Shown: positions 56,838-64,000 of the stretch, in pieces
Layout: each line of letters begins with the position of its first letter
Numbering within the stretch: the first letter of the stretch is position 1
NCBI RefSeq assembly: GCF_017652985.1
Contig: NZ_JAGGDJ010000010.1
Location: 62,001 to 126,000 of the forward strand
DNA from: Paenibacillus artemisiicola
GTDB taxonomy: Bacteria; Bacillota; Bacilli; Paenibacillales; Paenibacillaceae
Length of the DNA stretch: 64,000 bases
Reading direction: 5' to 3'
Made by a program: the position numbers and the translations under genes
Notes under the pieces: model-generated
Seen by the model: only the letters and a program-made list of their open reading frames with translations
Databases searched by the model: none
Told to the model about the DNA's origin: nothing

Positions 56838-57518
56838 TTAATCGCGTTCCTGATTGAAGATCATGATGTACTTGATCAGCTCGAGGAGCGAGATCAACGC
56901 CGCGGCTACGTAAGTGAGTGCCGCCGCATTCAGGACTTTCCCGACGCCGCGTTCTTCTTCATTGGTGATGAAGCCCTCGGCGACCATGATGTCGCGCGCA
57001 CGGTTGCTGGCGTTGAATTCGACCGGCAGCGTGACGAGCTGGAAGGCGACCGCGCAGGAGAAGAAAATGATGCCAAGCCCGATCAGCCCCGTTGCGTGGA
57101 ACAGGAAGCCCGCGATGAGAAGCAGGGGCGCGAATCCGGAAGCGAAATTAACGACCGGAAAGATGCGGTGGCGCAGCGCGAGCATCGGATAGTGTACTTT
57201 ATGCTGGATTGCGTGTCCGACCTCATGGCAGGCCACGGAGACGGCCGAAATCGAGTTTTCGTAGTACACGTGCTCCGACAGGCGCACGACGCGGTGAATC
57301 GGGTCGTAGTGGTCGGAGAGCGTGCCCGGAACCGGTTCGACCGGGATGTCATGGAGGCCGTTCCGGTCAAGCATCATCCGAGCGGCTTGATAACCCGTCA
57401 GCCCGCTGGCCGTCGGTACTTCCGCCCAACGGTTAAACGTGCCGCGAACGCGAAATTGCGCCCAAACCGACAAAATGAAGGCAATGATGATCAGAAAGTC
57501 CATGGGATGAAAAAACAT
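56838..57518 (-). CDS. Membrane zinc metallopeptidase (YugP-like)
   Basis: 226 residues with an N-terminal helix (7-22), the zinc-binding motif HEVGH (98-102) in ACHEVGHAIQH, and two or three further membrane segments (about 120-160 and 200-220). It belongs to the YugP family of neutral zinc peptidases with unknown substrates. The start at 57518 (minus) is preceded by GGAGGG. It lies just downstream of the merR-type gene on the same strand and may be in one unit with it. Confidence 0.9.
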   Translation of the reverse strand: MFFHPMDFLIIIAFILSVWAQFRVRGTFNRWAEVPTASGLTGYQAARMMLDRNGLHDIPVEPVPGTLSDHYDPIHRVVRLSEHVYYENSISAVSVACHEVGHAIQHKVHYPMLALRHRIFPVVNFASGFAPLLLIAGFLFHATGLIGLGIIFFSCAVAFQLVTLPVEFNASNRARDIMVAEGFITNEEERGVGKVLNAAALTYVAAALISLLELIKYIMIFNQERD

Positions 57519-57546
57519 GACTGATTCCCTCCGTTTTCATGAGATG

Positions 57547-57987
57547 CTACATGAATCCGCCTTTGTTCAGCAGCAGCATCAATGCCTCGACGCAAGCGGC
57601 CGTCTGGGGAATAAGCCGTTTGAATACCTGTTTCGCCTGTCCGGGCTTCAATTGGCTGATGACGGGTTCGATCGCCATGACCTCGCGCTGCAGCTGCTCC
57701 AGATGAATCTCCAGCTCGATCAGCTGGCCGGAGACTTCCTCTTTCGAGGATAGCTTGCCCCAGCCGGACAGACTTGCCTTGATTTCATCCAGCGAATATT
57801 TATCTTTCTTCATCTCTACGATACGTTTCAGTCGCGCTAAGGTTTCATCGCTGTACAATCGATAATTTTTGGCCGAGCGGCGTTCCGGCTCGATCAGTCC
57901 CGAAGAAGTATAGAAATCGATCGTGCGCGGGCTGACGCCGGCGAGCTTGGCTAATTCGCCGATCCGGTACAACATAGGTTCGGTCAT
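57547..57987 (-). CDS. MerR-family transcriptional regulator
   Basis: 146 residues with an N-terminal winged helix (YRIGELAKLAGVSPRTIDFY, about 6-25), RLYSDETLARLKRIVEM, and a helical dimerisation region (about 80-120). There is one cysteine near the C-terminus (TAACVEAL), so no classical metal-binding loop. The target is unknown; its own promoter or the adjacent metallopeptidase gene are candidates. The start at 57987 (minus) has GAGGTG 6 bases upstream; the frame extends further without a better site. Confidence 0.88.
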   Translation of the reverse strand: MTEPMLYRIGELAKLAGVSPRTIDFYTSSGLIEPERRSAKNYRLYSDETLARLKRIVEMKKDKYSLDEIKASLSGWGKLSSKEEVSGQLIELEIHLEQLQREVMAIEPVISQLKPGQAKQVFKRLIPQTAACVEALMLLLNKGGFM

Positions 57988-58042
57988 CGAAATCACCTCT
58001 TTCATTATAAAGCGGGTATGTACAAAAAGATCCTCTGTCACT

Positions 58043-58071
58043 ATGATACAAAGCCTTAACCATACAGTCAA
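58043..58071 (-). promoter_or_regulatory. SigmaA promoter for the merR-type gene
   Basis: On the minus strand TTGACT (complement of 58066-58071), a 17-base spacer and TATCAT (complement of 58043-58048). Confidence 0.78.
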
Positions 58072-58086
58072 ACGTAATGCTTTGAC
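58067..58086. repeat. Dyad at the merR promoter
   Basis: GTCAAA (58067-58072) and TTTGAC (58081-58086), spaced by 8 bases. It covers the -35 element and bases just upstream, so it could be an operator, though MerR-type operators usually sit between -35 and -10. Confidence 0.45.
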
Positions 58087-58233
58087 AATTGTTGCTTGAA
58101 TAAAACCTGACATGGAAATTCGAATCACGGGGAAAAGGATGGACGAGAGCAGGCGATTTCCCGGATCCGGCTTGGAGGCGGCTGGAAAAACGCGAAGGAT
58201 AGAAGGCGGAAAAGGCCGATTTCTCAGCCTAAC

Positions 58234-58250
58234 TGTGAAAAAACTTAACA
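58234..58250 (+). promoter_or_regulatory. GlnR/TnrA-type box upstream of amt
   Basis: TGTGAAAAAACTTAACA matches the Bacillales nitrogen-control consensus TGTNA-N7-TNACA exactly. Its centre is about 100 bases upstream of the expected amt start, farther than the usual activating position near -50. Confidence 0.65.
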
Positions 58251-58308
58251 TTCCGTTATTAAACGAATACGAATGTTAGATTTTTTTCGGCATTTTGAAA
58301 AATCCATA

Positions 58309-58337
58309 TTGTCAAAACAGGCACTTCTGACTATAAT
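58309..58337 (+). promoter_or_regulatory. SigmaA promoter for amt
   Basis: TTGTCA (58309-58314), a 17-base spacer and TATAAT (58332-58337). Confidence 0.88.
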
Positions 58338-58391
58338 GACATTAAGTCTTTCCTACCGTGTTATGAAACATTACATTAGGGAGTGGTCATT

Positions 58392-59762
58392 GTGGTCAAA
58401 AAACTGATTGTCTCATTAGGCGCTTTATCGCTGTTATTCCCGGCAATGGCTTTCGCGGACGACCCGTCCGCGGCAACGCTGAACATGGGATTGAACTCGA
58501 TTTGGGTGCTCGTCGCGGCCATTCTGGTCATCCTCATGCAGGGCGGCTTCATTCTGCTGGAGTCGGGCTCGACCCGGATGAAGAACGCCGGCCATATTGC
58601 CGGCAAGACGATCTTCACGCTGGGTCTTTGTACCCTCATCTACTGGGCGATCGGCTACGCGTTCGCGTTTGGCGCCGACAATACCGGCACCGCGATCAGC
58701 AACTTGATCGGTTCGGGCGATTTCTTCTTCTCGCCGGACAAAGCGGCGGGCGACGGCGTAGGCCTTCCTCCGGCGATTTTCTTCACCTTCCAATTGGCGT
58801 TCGCGGCCGTATCGCTCTCCATCGCTTGGGGCGGCTTCGCGGAACGCGCCAAGCTTTCCGCTTACCTGGTCTTTACGGTGCTCTTCACGGCGCTGATTTA
58901 TCCGGTCATCGCGCACTGGATCTGGAGCGCGGACGGCTGGCTGTTCACCAAAGGCGCGCAGGACTATGCAGGTTCGACGGTCGTTCACTTGACGGGCGCC
59001 ATCGCGGCGTTCGCGGCTACGGTGCTCTTGAAGCCGCGGATCGGACGCTTCAATAAGGATGGCTCCGCCAACGAAATTCTCGGTCACAACCAAGTGTTCG
59101 GCGCCCTGTCCGTTCTCATTTTGTGGGTCGGCTGGTTCGGCTTCAACGCGGGCAGCGCGCTCGGCGTAGGCGACGGCTTCTTCGGTTACGTCGCGTTCAA
59201 CACCCAGCTCGGCGCGGCGGGCGGCGCGGTGGCGGCGCTTCTGATCTCCTGGCTCATGAACGGCAAAGCCGACATCACGACCACCCTGAACGGCGCTCTT
59301 GCGGGTCTCGTCGCCATCACCGCGACTTGCGCGTTCGTCGAGCCTTGGGCGGCGGTCGTCATCGGGTTGCTCGCTGGTGTTCTCGTCTACTTCAGCGCGA
59401 AATTCTTCGAAAAAATCAAAGTCGACGATCCGATCTTCGCGCTCTCCGTGCACGGCGCGGCGGGCATCTGGGGCACGCTCGCGAACGGCATTTTCGCCAC
59501 CGACGCGCTGGCCAAGAAACTGAACGTAGGCCAAGGCGGCCTTATCGACACGGGCAGCTGGCATCAGCTGTGGGTACAGCTGGAATCCGTCGTCGTCTGC
59601 GGCGCGTACGTTCTGATCGTTTCCTTCCTGCTGCTCGGCATCATGAAAGTGGTCATGGGCCTGCGCGTCACGGAAGAACAAGAAATCATCGGTCTCGATC
59701 TGTCCGAGCACGGCACGTTCGGCTATCCGGAACAAATGAAAAAAGCGCAGCAAACGATGTAA
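58392..59762 (+). CDS. amt: Ammonium transporter (Amt)
   Basis: 456 residues with a cleavable-looking signal peptide (about 1-22, LIVSLGALSLLFPAMAFA), then 11 predicted helices. Family signatures are LMQGGFILLESGSTRMKN, the pore region IAHWIWSADGWL (first pore histidine) and FALSVHGAAGIWGTLANGIF (second pore histidine). I chose GTG 58392, 8 bases from AGGGAG; GTG 58383 overlaps that site. There is no glnK next to it; a GlnD-like nucleotidyltransferase gene follows instead. The upstream nitrogen box suggests induction under nitrogen limitation. Confidence 0.96.
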   Translation: MVKKLIVSLGALSLLFPAMAFADDPSAATLNMGLNSIWVLVAAILVILMQGGFILLESGSTRMKNAGHIAGKTIFTLGLCTLIYWAIGYAFAFGADNTGTAISNLIGSGDFFFSPDKAAGDGVGLPPAIFFTFQLAFAAVSLSIAWGGFAERAKLSAYLVFTVLFTALIYPVIAHWIWSADGWLFTKGAQDYAGSTVVHLTGAIAAFAATVLLKPRIGRFNKDGSANEILGHNQVFGALSVLILWVGWFGFNAGSALGVGDGFFGYVAFNTQLGAAGGAVAALLISWLMNGKADITTTLNGALAGLVAITATCAFVEPWAAVVIGLLAGVLVYFSAKFFEKIKVDDPIFALSVHGAAGIWGTLANGIFATDALAKKLNVGQGGLIDTGSWHQLWVQLESVVVCGAYVLIVSFLLLGIMKVVMGLRVTEEQEIIGLDLSEHGTFGYPEQMKKAQQTM

Positions 59763-59781
59763 AATAGAAGCATCGCACGTT

Positions 59782-59809
59782 CGCACCGCCGACGACAGCC
59801 GGCGGTGCG
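59782..59809 (+). terminator. Hairpin between amt and the nucleotidyltransferase gene
   Basis: CGCACCGCCG (59782-59791) and CGGCGGTGCG (59800-59809) form a perfect 10-bp stem with an 8-base loop but no T run. It may be a processing site or partial terminator rather than a full stop. Confidence 0.5.
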
Positions 59810-59849
59810 CGCGTTATTCCGGATATCCACAAATCGAGGTGAACGCAGC

Positions 59850-60920
59850 ATGAACGACCCGGTCCGTGCGAAGCTGCTCGCGCGCATCGAGGCGACGAAC
59901 GAAGCGGCGGCGCTGCGCAGCTTGCGGGATCAGATCCACGCGCATATGGAGAAGCTGCTGTCCGAGCAACCGATCGAAACCTTCAACGCGGAGCTGAACG
60001 AGGTTCACGACGCCTTCATTCGGCGCGCGGTCGCGCTCTCGGAAGCGCGGATGGTCCGGAAGGGGCACGGTCCTCCTCCCGTGCCATACGCTTATTTATT
60101 ATTCGGCAGCGGAGGCAGAGGGGAACAAACGTTGACGAGCGATCAGGACAGCGGGCTCGTTTACGAGGATCCGCCCGACGAATCGCGGTTGGAGGCAGCG
60201 GCGGACTATTTCGGCGAATTAGCCCGGTCGGTCGTCGCGATGCTGCAGGAGCTGGGATACCCGCCCTGCGAAGGCGAGGTTGTCAGCGCTAATCCGCTAT
60301 GGTGTCAGTCCTTGTCGGCTTGGAAGGCCAAACTGGATCTCTGGATCGGGGAACCGGACTGGGAGCGCGTGCGCTATTTGCTCATTGTCGCCGACAGCCG
60401 GATCGTTGCCGGCGCGGCGGGACCGGGGGAGGCGCTGAAGGCCCATTTCTACGCGAACAAGGCGCTTCATCCCGAAATCGTCGAACGCATGCTGAACAAC
60501 ACGATGCGGCATAAAGCGCTCGTCGGCGTCTTCGGGCAGCTGTTCAAGGAGCATTACGGGGAAGATGCGGGCAGTCTGGACCTGAAATACGGCGCGTATA
60601 TACCGATGGTGAACGCCGTTCGGCTGCTCGCGATTCAGGCCGACGTGGAGCGCGCGTCGACGCTGGCCCGCATCGGCGAGCTGACGCGCGCCGGCGTGTT
60701 CTCGGACGAAGACGGCGGCGCGTACGCCGAGGCGTTCCGCTTGTTTTTGCGCCTGCGGCTCATGACGACGTCCAAGCTCGAGGGCGGCTTCTATACGAAT
60801 AACGGCAAGCTTTCCGGCGCGCTTCTGACCAAAGAACTCATCGAGGAACTGAAGACGGGGCTTCGCGTCGTCAAGAAGCTGCAGAAATACGTGCGGAGGC
60901 GGGCGTCCGGCAGGTTCTGA
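59850..60920 (+). CDS. DUF294-type (GlnD-like) nucleotidyltransferase
   Basis: 356 residues with a nucleotidyltransferase core LFGSGGRGEQTLTSDQDSGL (84-103; GSGGRGEQ at 86-93, metal aspartates D98 and D100), an N-terminal helical region (1-75), and the DUF294 C-terminal domain (about 205-345, with YGAYIPMVNAVRLLAI). The core resembles the uridylyltransferase domain of GlnD, but there are no HD or ACT domains and no CBS domains. Being next to amt hints at nucleotide-based control of nitrogen uptake. That is inference. ATG 59850 follows GAGGTG. Confidence 0.85.
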   Translation: MNDPVRAKLLARIEATNEAAALRSLRDQIHAHMEKLLSEQPIETFNAELNEVHDAFIRRAVALSEARMVRKGHGPPPVPYAYLLFGSGGRGEQTLTSDQDSGLVYEDPPDESRLEAAADYFGELARSVVAMLQELGYPPCEGEVVSANPLWCQSLSAWKAKLDLWIGEPDWERVRYLLIVADSRIVAGAAGPGEALKAHFYANKALHPEIVERMLNNTMRHKALVGVFGQLFKEHYGEDAGSLDLKYGAYIPMVNAVRLLAIQADVERASTLARIGELTRAGVFSDEDGGAYAEAFRLFLRLRLMTTSKLEGGFYTNNGKLSGALLTKELIEELKTGLRVVKKLQKYVRRRASGRF

Positions 60921-60940
60921 GCATTCCGGAGGGGAGTAGC

Positions 60941-61675
60941 ATGAAGGAGCAAAAAGGCGTAGGCCGAATGTGGCATCTGTACAAAATGGGCGGACTCACG
61001 CCGGCATTGGCTTCGATGATGGGCGCGCAAAACGCGCAGCAGATGGCGTTTATCCGCTCCATGTCCAAGGAGCAACGGAAGGATTCCATCATGGATCAGC
61101 TCCTGGACGAGATGGAGGTCGTGGTGTTCGACTTGGAGACGACCGGATTTTACCCGACGAACGGGGACGAGATCCTATCGTTCGGCGCGGTGCTGCTGCG
61201 GGGAAATCGGATCGTGGAGGAGCAGTCGTTTTACAGCCTGGTCAATCCGAAGCGGAGAGTGCCGAAGCATATCACGGAATTGACCGGCATTACGAACGAC
61301 ATGGCGTCGGACGCCCCCGACCTGATGCAGGTGCTGCACGATTTCATGGAATTCGTCGGCAAACGGCTGCTCATCGCGCACGCGAGCGGGCATGACAAAC
61401 AGTTTTTGAACAGCGCGCTCTGGCGGACGTCCAAGGTGAATCTGACGCATCGGGTGCTCGATACGATTATGGTCGCGAAATGGCTGGAGCCCGAGCTTGC
61501 CGGCTACGGCCTGGACGACCTGCTGGAGCAGAACGGCATCGAAATCACGCGCCGTCATCACGCGCTCGAGGATTCCCGCATGACGGCCCAACTCTGGCTG
61601 CATTATTTGCGCCGGATGCTGGACCGGAACGTCGCGACGCTAGGGGACTTATACGCGTATTTGAGCAAGCATTAA
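60941..61675 (+). CDS. DnaQ-type 3'-5' exonuclease
   Basis: 244 residues with a DEDDh exonuclease fold: D64 and E66 in VVFDLETTGF, D152 in HASGHDKQFLN, H207 and D211 in RRHHALEDSRMT. The first 58 residues (basic, helical, MWHLYKMGGLTPALASMMG) are an extra N-terminal region not needed for catalysis. The gene starts 20 bases after the nucleotidyltransferase gene with GGAGGGGAG upstream, so the two are an operon. The pair DUF294 plus DnaQ-like exonuclease is seen in other bacteria. Its 3' end overlaps the convergent M67 gene by 27 bases. Confidence 0.92.
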   Translation: MKEQKGVGRMWHLYKMGGLTPALASMMGAQNAQQMAFIRSMSKEQRKDSIMDQLLDEMEVVVFDLETTGFYPTNGDEILSFGAVLLRGNRIVEEQSFYSLVNPKRRVPKHITELTGITNDMASDAPDLMQVLHDFMEFVGKRLLIAHASGHDKQFLNSALWRTSKVNLTHRVLDTIMVAKWLEPELAGYGLDDLLEQNGIEITRRHHALEDSRMTAQLWLHYLRRMLDRNVATLGDLYAYLSKH

Positions 61676-62173
61676 GGGCAGGAACGATTCGCCGCGCACC
61701 CAATACGTCCGGATGGCCAGCGTCCGGCCGAGCGCGTCCGGCGACAGAATCCAATACGACGTTCCGCTCCCGTGTTCGACGGCGGCGAACGGAAATCCGG
61801 CATGATCGGCCTTGCTGGGCACGGGCGGGGAACCGGGATGGGAATGAAAGAAACCGACAAGCGATTGTCGGTTTTTTTGCATGTCGTAGACCGCGCGGAC
61901 CCAGTCATGCGGATCGAACGCGAATTGCGTCTCCGGGCGAGCGGCCGCGTTCTTGACGGGCAGGACGCCGGTGACGCGAAGAACGTCCGCCGCAGCCTGC
62001 GCGGGAGCGGGACTGCCGATCTCGGCCAAGCGATGTCCGGCCAGTCCATGTCCAGGCTGTCGATGCCCGGTTAGTACGCCGCAAGCTTCATGGGGCAGCG
62101 CGTCCATGGTCAGCGCGAATAAGGCCTGATAGGCTTCAGACGTCAATTCCGCCTTCAACGGTATGTCATTCAT
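61649..62173 (-). CDS. M67-family (JAMM) metallopeptidase-like protein
   Basis: 174 residues with a complete JAMM site: E29 in LPHEACGVLTG, H110 and H112 in FFHSHPGSPP, S120 and D123 in PSKAD. Bacterial members remove C-terminal residues or cleave ubiquitin-like or sulfur-carrier proteins such as those used in cysteine or thiamin synthesis; no such partner gene is beside it here. The start at 62173 (minus) follows AAGGAG. It overlaps the exonuclease gene tail to tail. Confidence 0.9.
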   Translation of the reverse strand: MNDIPLKAELTSEAYQALFALTMDALPHEACGVLTGHRQPGHGLAGHRLAEIGSPAPAQAAADVLRVTGVLPVKNAAARPETQFAFDPHDWVRAVYDMQKNRQSLVGFFHSHPGSPPVPSKADHAGFPFAAVEHGSGTSYWILSPDALGRTLAIRTYWVRGESFLPLMLAQIRV

Positions 62174-62332
62174 GTTTGTTCTCCTTCTGCGCTTCTAGTC
62201 CGCAGGCATGTCGAATGCCATCAGTATAGCGCAGAAAGCGGGAAACGACCATCGACGTTGTTAGGAACAAGCGGACAGATGCCGTGTCGCCGTGTCCGGC
62301 AAGCGCCGTCTCCGATTGGGCGGAAGGAGCGT

Positions 62333-63661
62333 TTACTTGGCCGTCGCCGCGTCTCCGGCCTGCTTCGGCGGATGGACGAGGAAGACGATGAGCAGCAGCG
62401 CGCAGACGGATAAGCCCGCGACGATGCCGTACAGCAGCGCGTCCGAATAGCCGGCGATCCAGCCGAACAAGGGCGGCCCGAAGGCGACGCCGAGGAAGCG
62501 GAGGCTGCTGTAAAGCGACGTGACCATGCCGCGGTGCTGCCGGTCGACGGCGCCGGTAATGAGCGTGTTCAGGCACGGCAGCAGCAGGCCGGTTCCCAAG
62601 CTGCTGAGCGAGGCGAACCCGATCAGCAGGTAAATATTGCGATGCCACAGCGCGGCGGCCGCGAGGGACGCGCTCATGACGGCCAAGCCGATGAGCATAA
62701 GGGCGCGCATCAGCTTGCCGTTGTTCTTGATCTTGCGTCCCGTTACGTAGGCGGTGATGACCAGGAACAGGAGCGGGATCGCCAGCACGCCGCCTTTGGC
62801 GACGCCGTCGACGCGATAAGGCGCCTTCTCGAGCAGGTCGGAGAGGCGGAAGAGCACGCCGAACAGGATGAACAGGCCGAGGGAGCCCGAGACGAAGGCG
62901 CCGATCAGCCAGCGGCCCTTCTCCTTGAAGAGCTTGCCGATGTCCTTGACGTATTGCCCGAGCGGCAGCGGTTCGGACTTTCCGTCCTTCGGCGCTTCCT
63001 GAATGAGGAACATCATGGCGAAGAACGAACCGGCGCAGAAGACCGGGAACGCGAACAGCGGCATATACCACATAATCAAGGCGAGCAGCGATCCGATGAT
63101 CGGACTGACGACCTTGCCGGCGCCGTTGGAGGCTTCGATCAGCCCGAGCGCCTCGCTCTCCGCGCCGTCCTTGTATTTGTCGCCGACGAGCGCCATCGCG
63201 ATCGGCGACGTGCCGGCGGCTCCGATGCCTTGAAGCGCCCGGGCGGCGATCAGGAAGCCGTATGAATTCATGACCGCGGCGATGCCCGCCCCGATTCCCG
63301 CGATGCCGTACACGGCCAGCGATATCAGAATGACGGCTTTGCGCGAGTAGCGGTCGGACAAGTAACCGGAAAGCGGTATAATGAGACCGGCGGCGACGGA
63401 AAATAACGTAATGACGAGGCTGGCCTGAAACGTCGAGATGTGCATGTGCTTCTCCATGTCGGGCAAAATCGGCACGAGCATGGAATTGCCAAGCACGAGC
63501 ACGAGCGGTACCGTGGCGAGCGCGGCGTATTCCAGCCATTTGCCGCCGCCTTTGCCCTTGCTTTGACCTTTCGCGGACGAAGCCGAGCCGCTGTCCGAAG
63601 ACGCCGTGCGCAGTTTGCCGGGCTTGCTTCCCGCCCCGCGCGATTTCGTTGAACCGTTCAT
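62333..63661 (-). CDS. MFS transporter (drug/siderophore exporter type)
   Basis: 442 residues with an unusual soluble, Ser/Lys/Gly-rich N-terminal tail (about 1-40, GSKPGKLRTASSDSGSASS) and 12 predicted helices. The MFS motif A-like segment is GYLSDRYSRKAVI (about 99-111), and motif C is partly present in SYGFLIAARALQGIGAAG. The substrate is unknown; relatives include Bacillus YmfD-type exporters. The start at 63661 (minus) has GGAGG 11 bases upstream. It is adjacent to, but divergent from, the thioredoxin-like gene at 63812. Confidence 0.87.
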   Translation of the reverse strand: MNGSTKSRGAGSKPGKLRTASSDSGSASSAKGQSKGKGGGKWLEYAALATVPLVLVLGNSMLVPILPDMEKHMHISTFQASLVITLFSVAAGLIIPLSGYLSDRYSRKAVILISLAVYGIAGIGAGIAAVMNSYGFLIAARALQGIGAAGTSPIAMALVGDKYKDGAESEALGLIEASNGAGKVVSPIIGSLLALIMWYMPLFAFPVFCAGSFFAMMFLIQEAPKDGKSEPLPLGQYVKDIGKLFKEKGRWLIGAFVSGSLGLFILFGVLFRLSDLLEKAPYRVDGVAKGGVLAIPLLFLVITAYVTGRKIKNNGKLMRALMLIGLAVMSASLAAAALWHRNIYLLIGFASLSSLGTGLLLPCLNTLITGAVDRQHRGMVTSLYSSLRFLGVAFGPPLFGWIAGYSDALLYGIVAGLSVCALLLIVFLVHPPKQAGDAATAK

Positions 63662-63726
63662 GCGATGAATGCCTCCAAGCGCTAGAGGATGACCTTGCGG
63701 TCTCGACGGTTAATGTGCCCCCGAAC

Positions 63727-63756
63727 TTGAGCTTCCATTCCTGAACATGGTAACAT
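63727..63756 (+). promoter_or_regulatory. Candidate promoter for the thioredoxin-like gene
   Basis: TTGAGC (63727-63732), an 18-base spacer and TAACAT (63751-63756). Confidence 0.55.
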
Positions 63757-63811
63757 GGAGGGAGCGTGCCCAGGCATCGCAATCGACAAATTTGGTGAAA
63801 GAAGGCGCATC

Positions 63812-64000
63812 ATGAAACGATCGATCGTATTGCTCGTCATCGTGCTGGTTTTGGCAGGTGCCGCAGTCTATCAAAATAAAGGCAAGCACGACGACGCGCT
63901 TGCCGCTTCGTCCGACATGCTTCCGAAGCCGGGGTACACGGCGCCGACGCTCAGCCTCCCCGACCTGAAGGAGGAGCCGGTCGCCATCGGCGGGAAGAAG
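63812..64000 (+). CDS. Thioredoxin-like (ResA/TlpA-type) protein, 3'-truncated
   Basis: Only the first 63 codons are in the window. They give an N-terminal membrane anchor (about 4-20, SIVLLVIVLVLAGAAVY) and the start of a redoxin domain (GYTAPTLSLPDLKEEPVAI, resembling the APDFxLxDL opening of ResA/TlpA). The CxxC site is beyond the edge, so the redox class is inferred. ATG 63812 follows GAAAGAAGG. Confidence 0.65.
   Translation, partial: MKRSIVLLVIVLVLAGAAVYQNKGKHDDALAASSDMLPKPGYTAPTLSLPDLKEEPVAIGGKK

Larger units (their letters stand above)
57988..58391. other. Divergent regulatory region between merR-type gene and amt
   Basis: 404 bases with no gene. It holds the merR promoter (58043-58071, minus), a GTCAAA/TTTGAC dyad (58067-58086), a GlnR/TnrA-type box (58234-58250) and the amt promoter (58309-58337). 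The part from 58250 to 58380 is AT-rich relative to its surroundings. Confidence 0.75.

Overview
This window is a contiguous stretch of a GC-rich, Gram-positive, endospore-forming chromosome. The sporulation genes (bofC, spoIID, spoVB, a two-LysM coat-type protein), T-box leaders on hisS and alaS, strong AGGAGG ribosome-binding sites, frequent GTG/TTG starts, and a gene order close to the Bacillus subtilis yrb-yrv-yrr chromosomal block together suggest the family Paenibacillaceae (Paenibacillus, Cohnella or a relative). I see no phage genes, transposases, plasmid functions, CRISPR arrays, rRNA or tRNA genes. The window is almost entirely core genome.

Layout. 1-5.7 kb: 3' part of obg, then an amino-acid operon (pheB, hom, thrB, pheA, ilvE) ending at a terminator. 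5.8-8.6 kb: LysM repeat protein and bofC. 8.7-16.2 kb: ruvCAB, a DCC-family redox protein, spoIID, queA, tgt, yajC. 16.3-21.3 kb: a membrane-protein section with two DUF421 proteins, a PAP2 phosphatase, a small four-helix protein and spoVB, with three of the five on the minus strand. 21.4-30.8 kb: comN-like gene, secD, secF, a divergent CDF-like protein, recJ, apt, relA, dtd. 31.0-36.5 kb: a 52-residue unknown, a T-box leader, hisS, aspS, tcdA and a YdeI-type protein. 36.6-41.2 kb: mntH under a likely MntR operator, rarA, a CNNM/HlyC-type protein. 41.2-45 kb: mnmA (minus strand), cymR, cysteine desulfurase, PRC-barrel protein, zinc-ribbon protein. 45.2-54.3 kb: AI-2E-type permease, T-box leader, alaS, ireB, ruvX, two DUF1292 proteins, mltG, two U32 peptidases. 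54.5-64 kb: chemoreceptor, zinc metallopeptidase, MerR regulator, ammonium transporter, GlnD-like nucleotidyltransferase, DnaQ-type exonuclease, JAMM (M67) protein, MFS transporter and the 5' end of a thioredoxin-like gene.

How the genes work together. Many neighbours share a pathway: aspartate-family and aromatic amino-acid synthesis (hom, thrB, pheA, pheB, ilvE); Holliday-junction processing (ruvCAB, ruvX, recJ, rarA); queuosine, 2-thiouridine and t6A tRNA modification (queA-tgt, mnmA with the cysteine desulfurase, tcdA); protein export (yajC, secD, secF); stringent response and purine salvage (apt, relA); aminoacyl-tRNA supply and quality control (hisS, aspS, alaS, dtd); and cell wall or spore envelope (spoIID, spoVB, mltG, the LysM protein).

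I did not find a convincing undescribed multi-gene system. The most unusual items are: a CDF-type protein in which both transport-site histidines appear to be replaced (R46 and E139); the LysM protein with two tandem repeat families; an ammonium transporter with an upstream GlnR/TnrA-type box, followed by a GlnD-like nucleotidyltransferase and an exonuclease rather than glnK; an isolated 52-codon gene with a strong ribosome-binding site; and several regulatory dyads. Family assignments come from reading motifs in the sequence. No database search was run.
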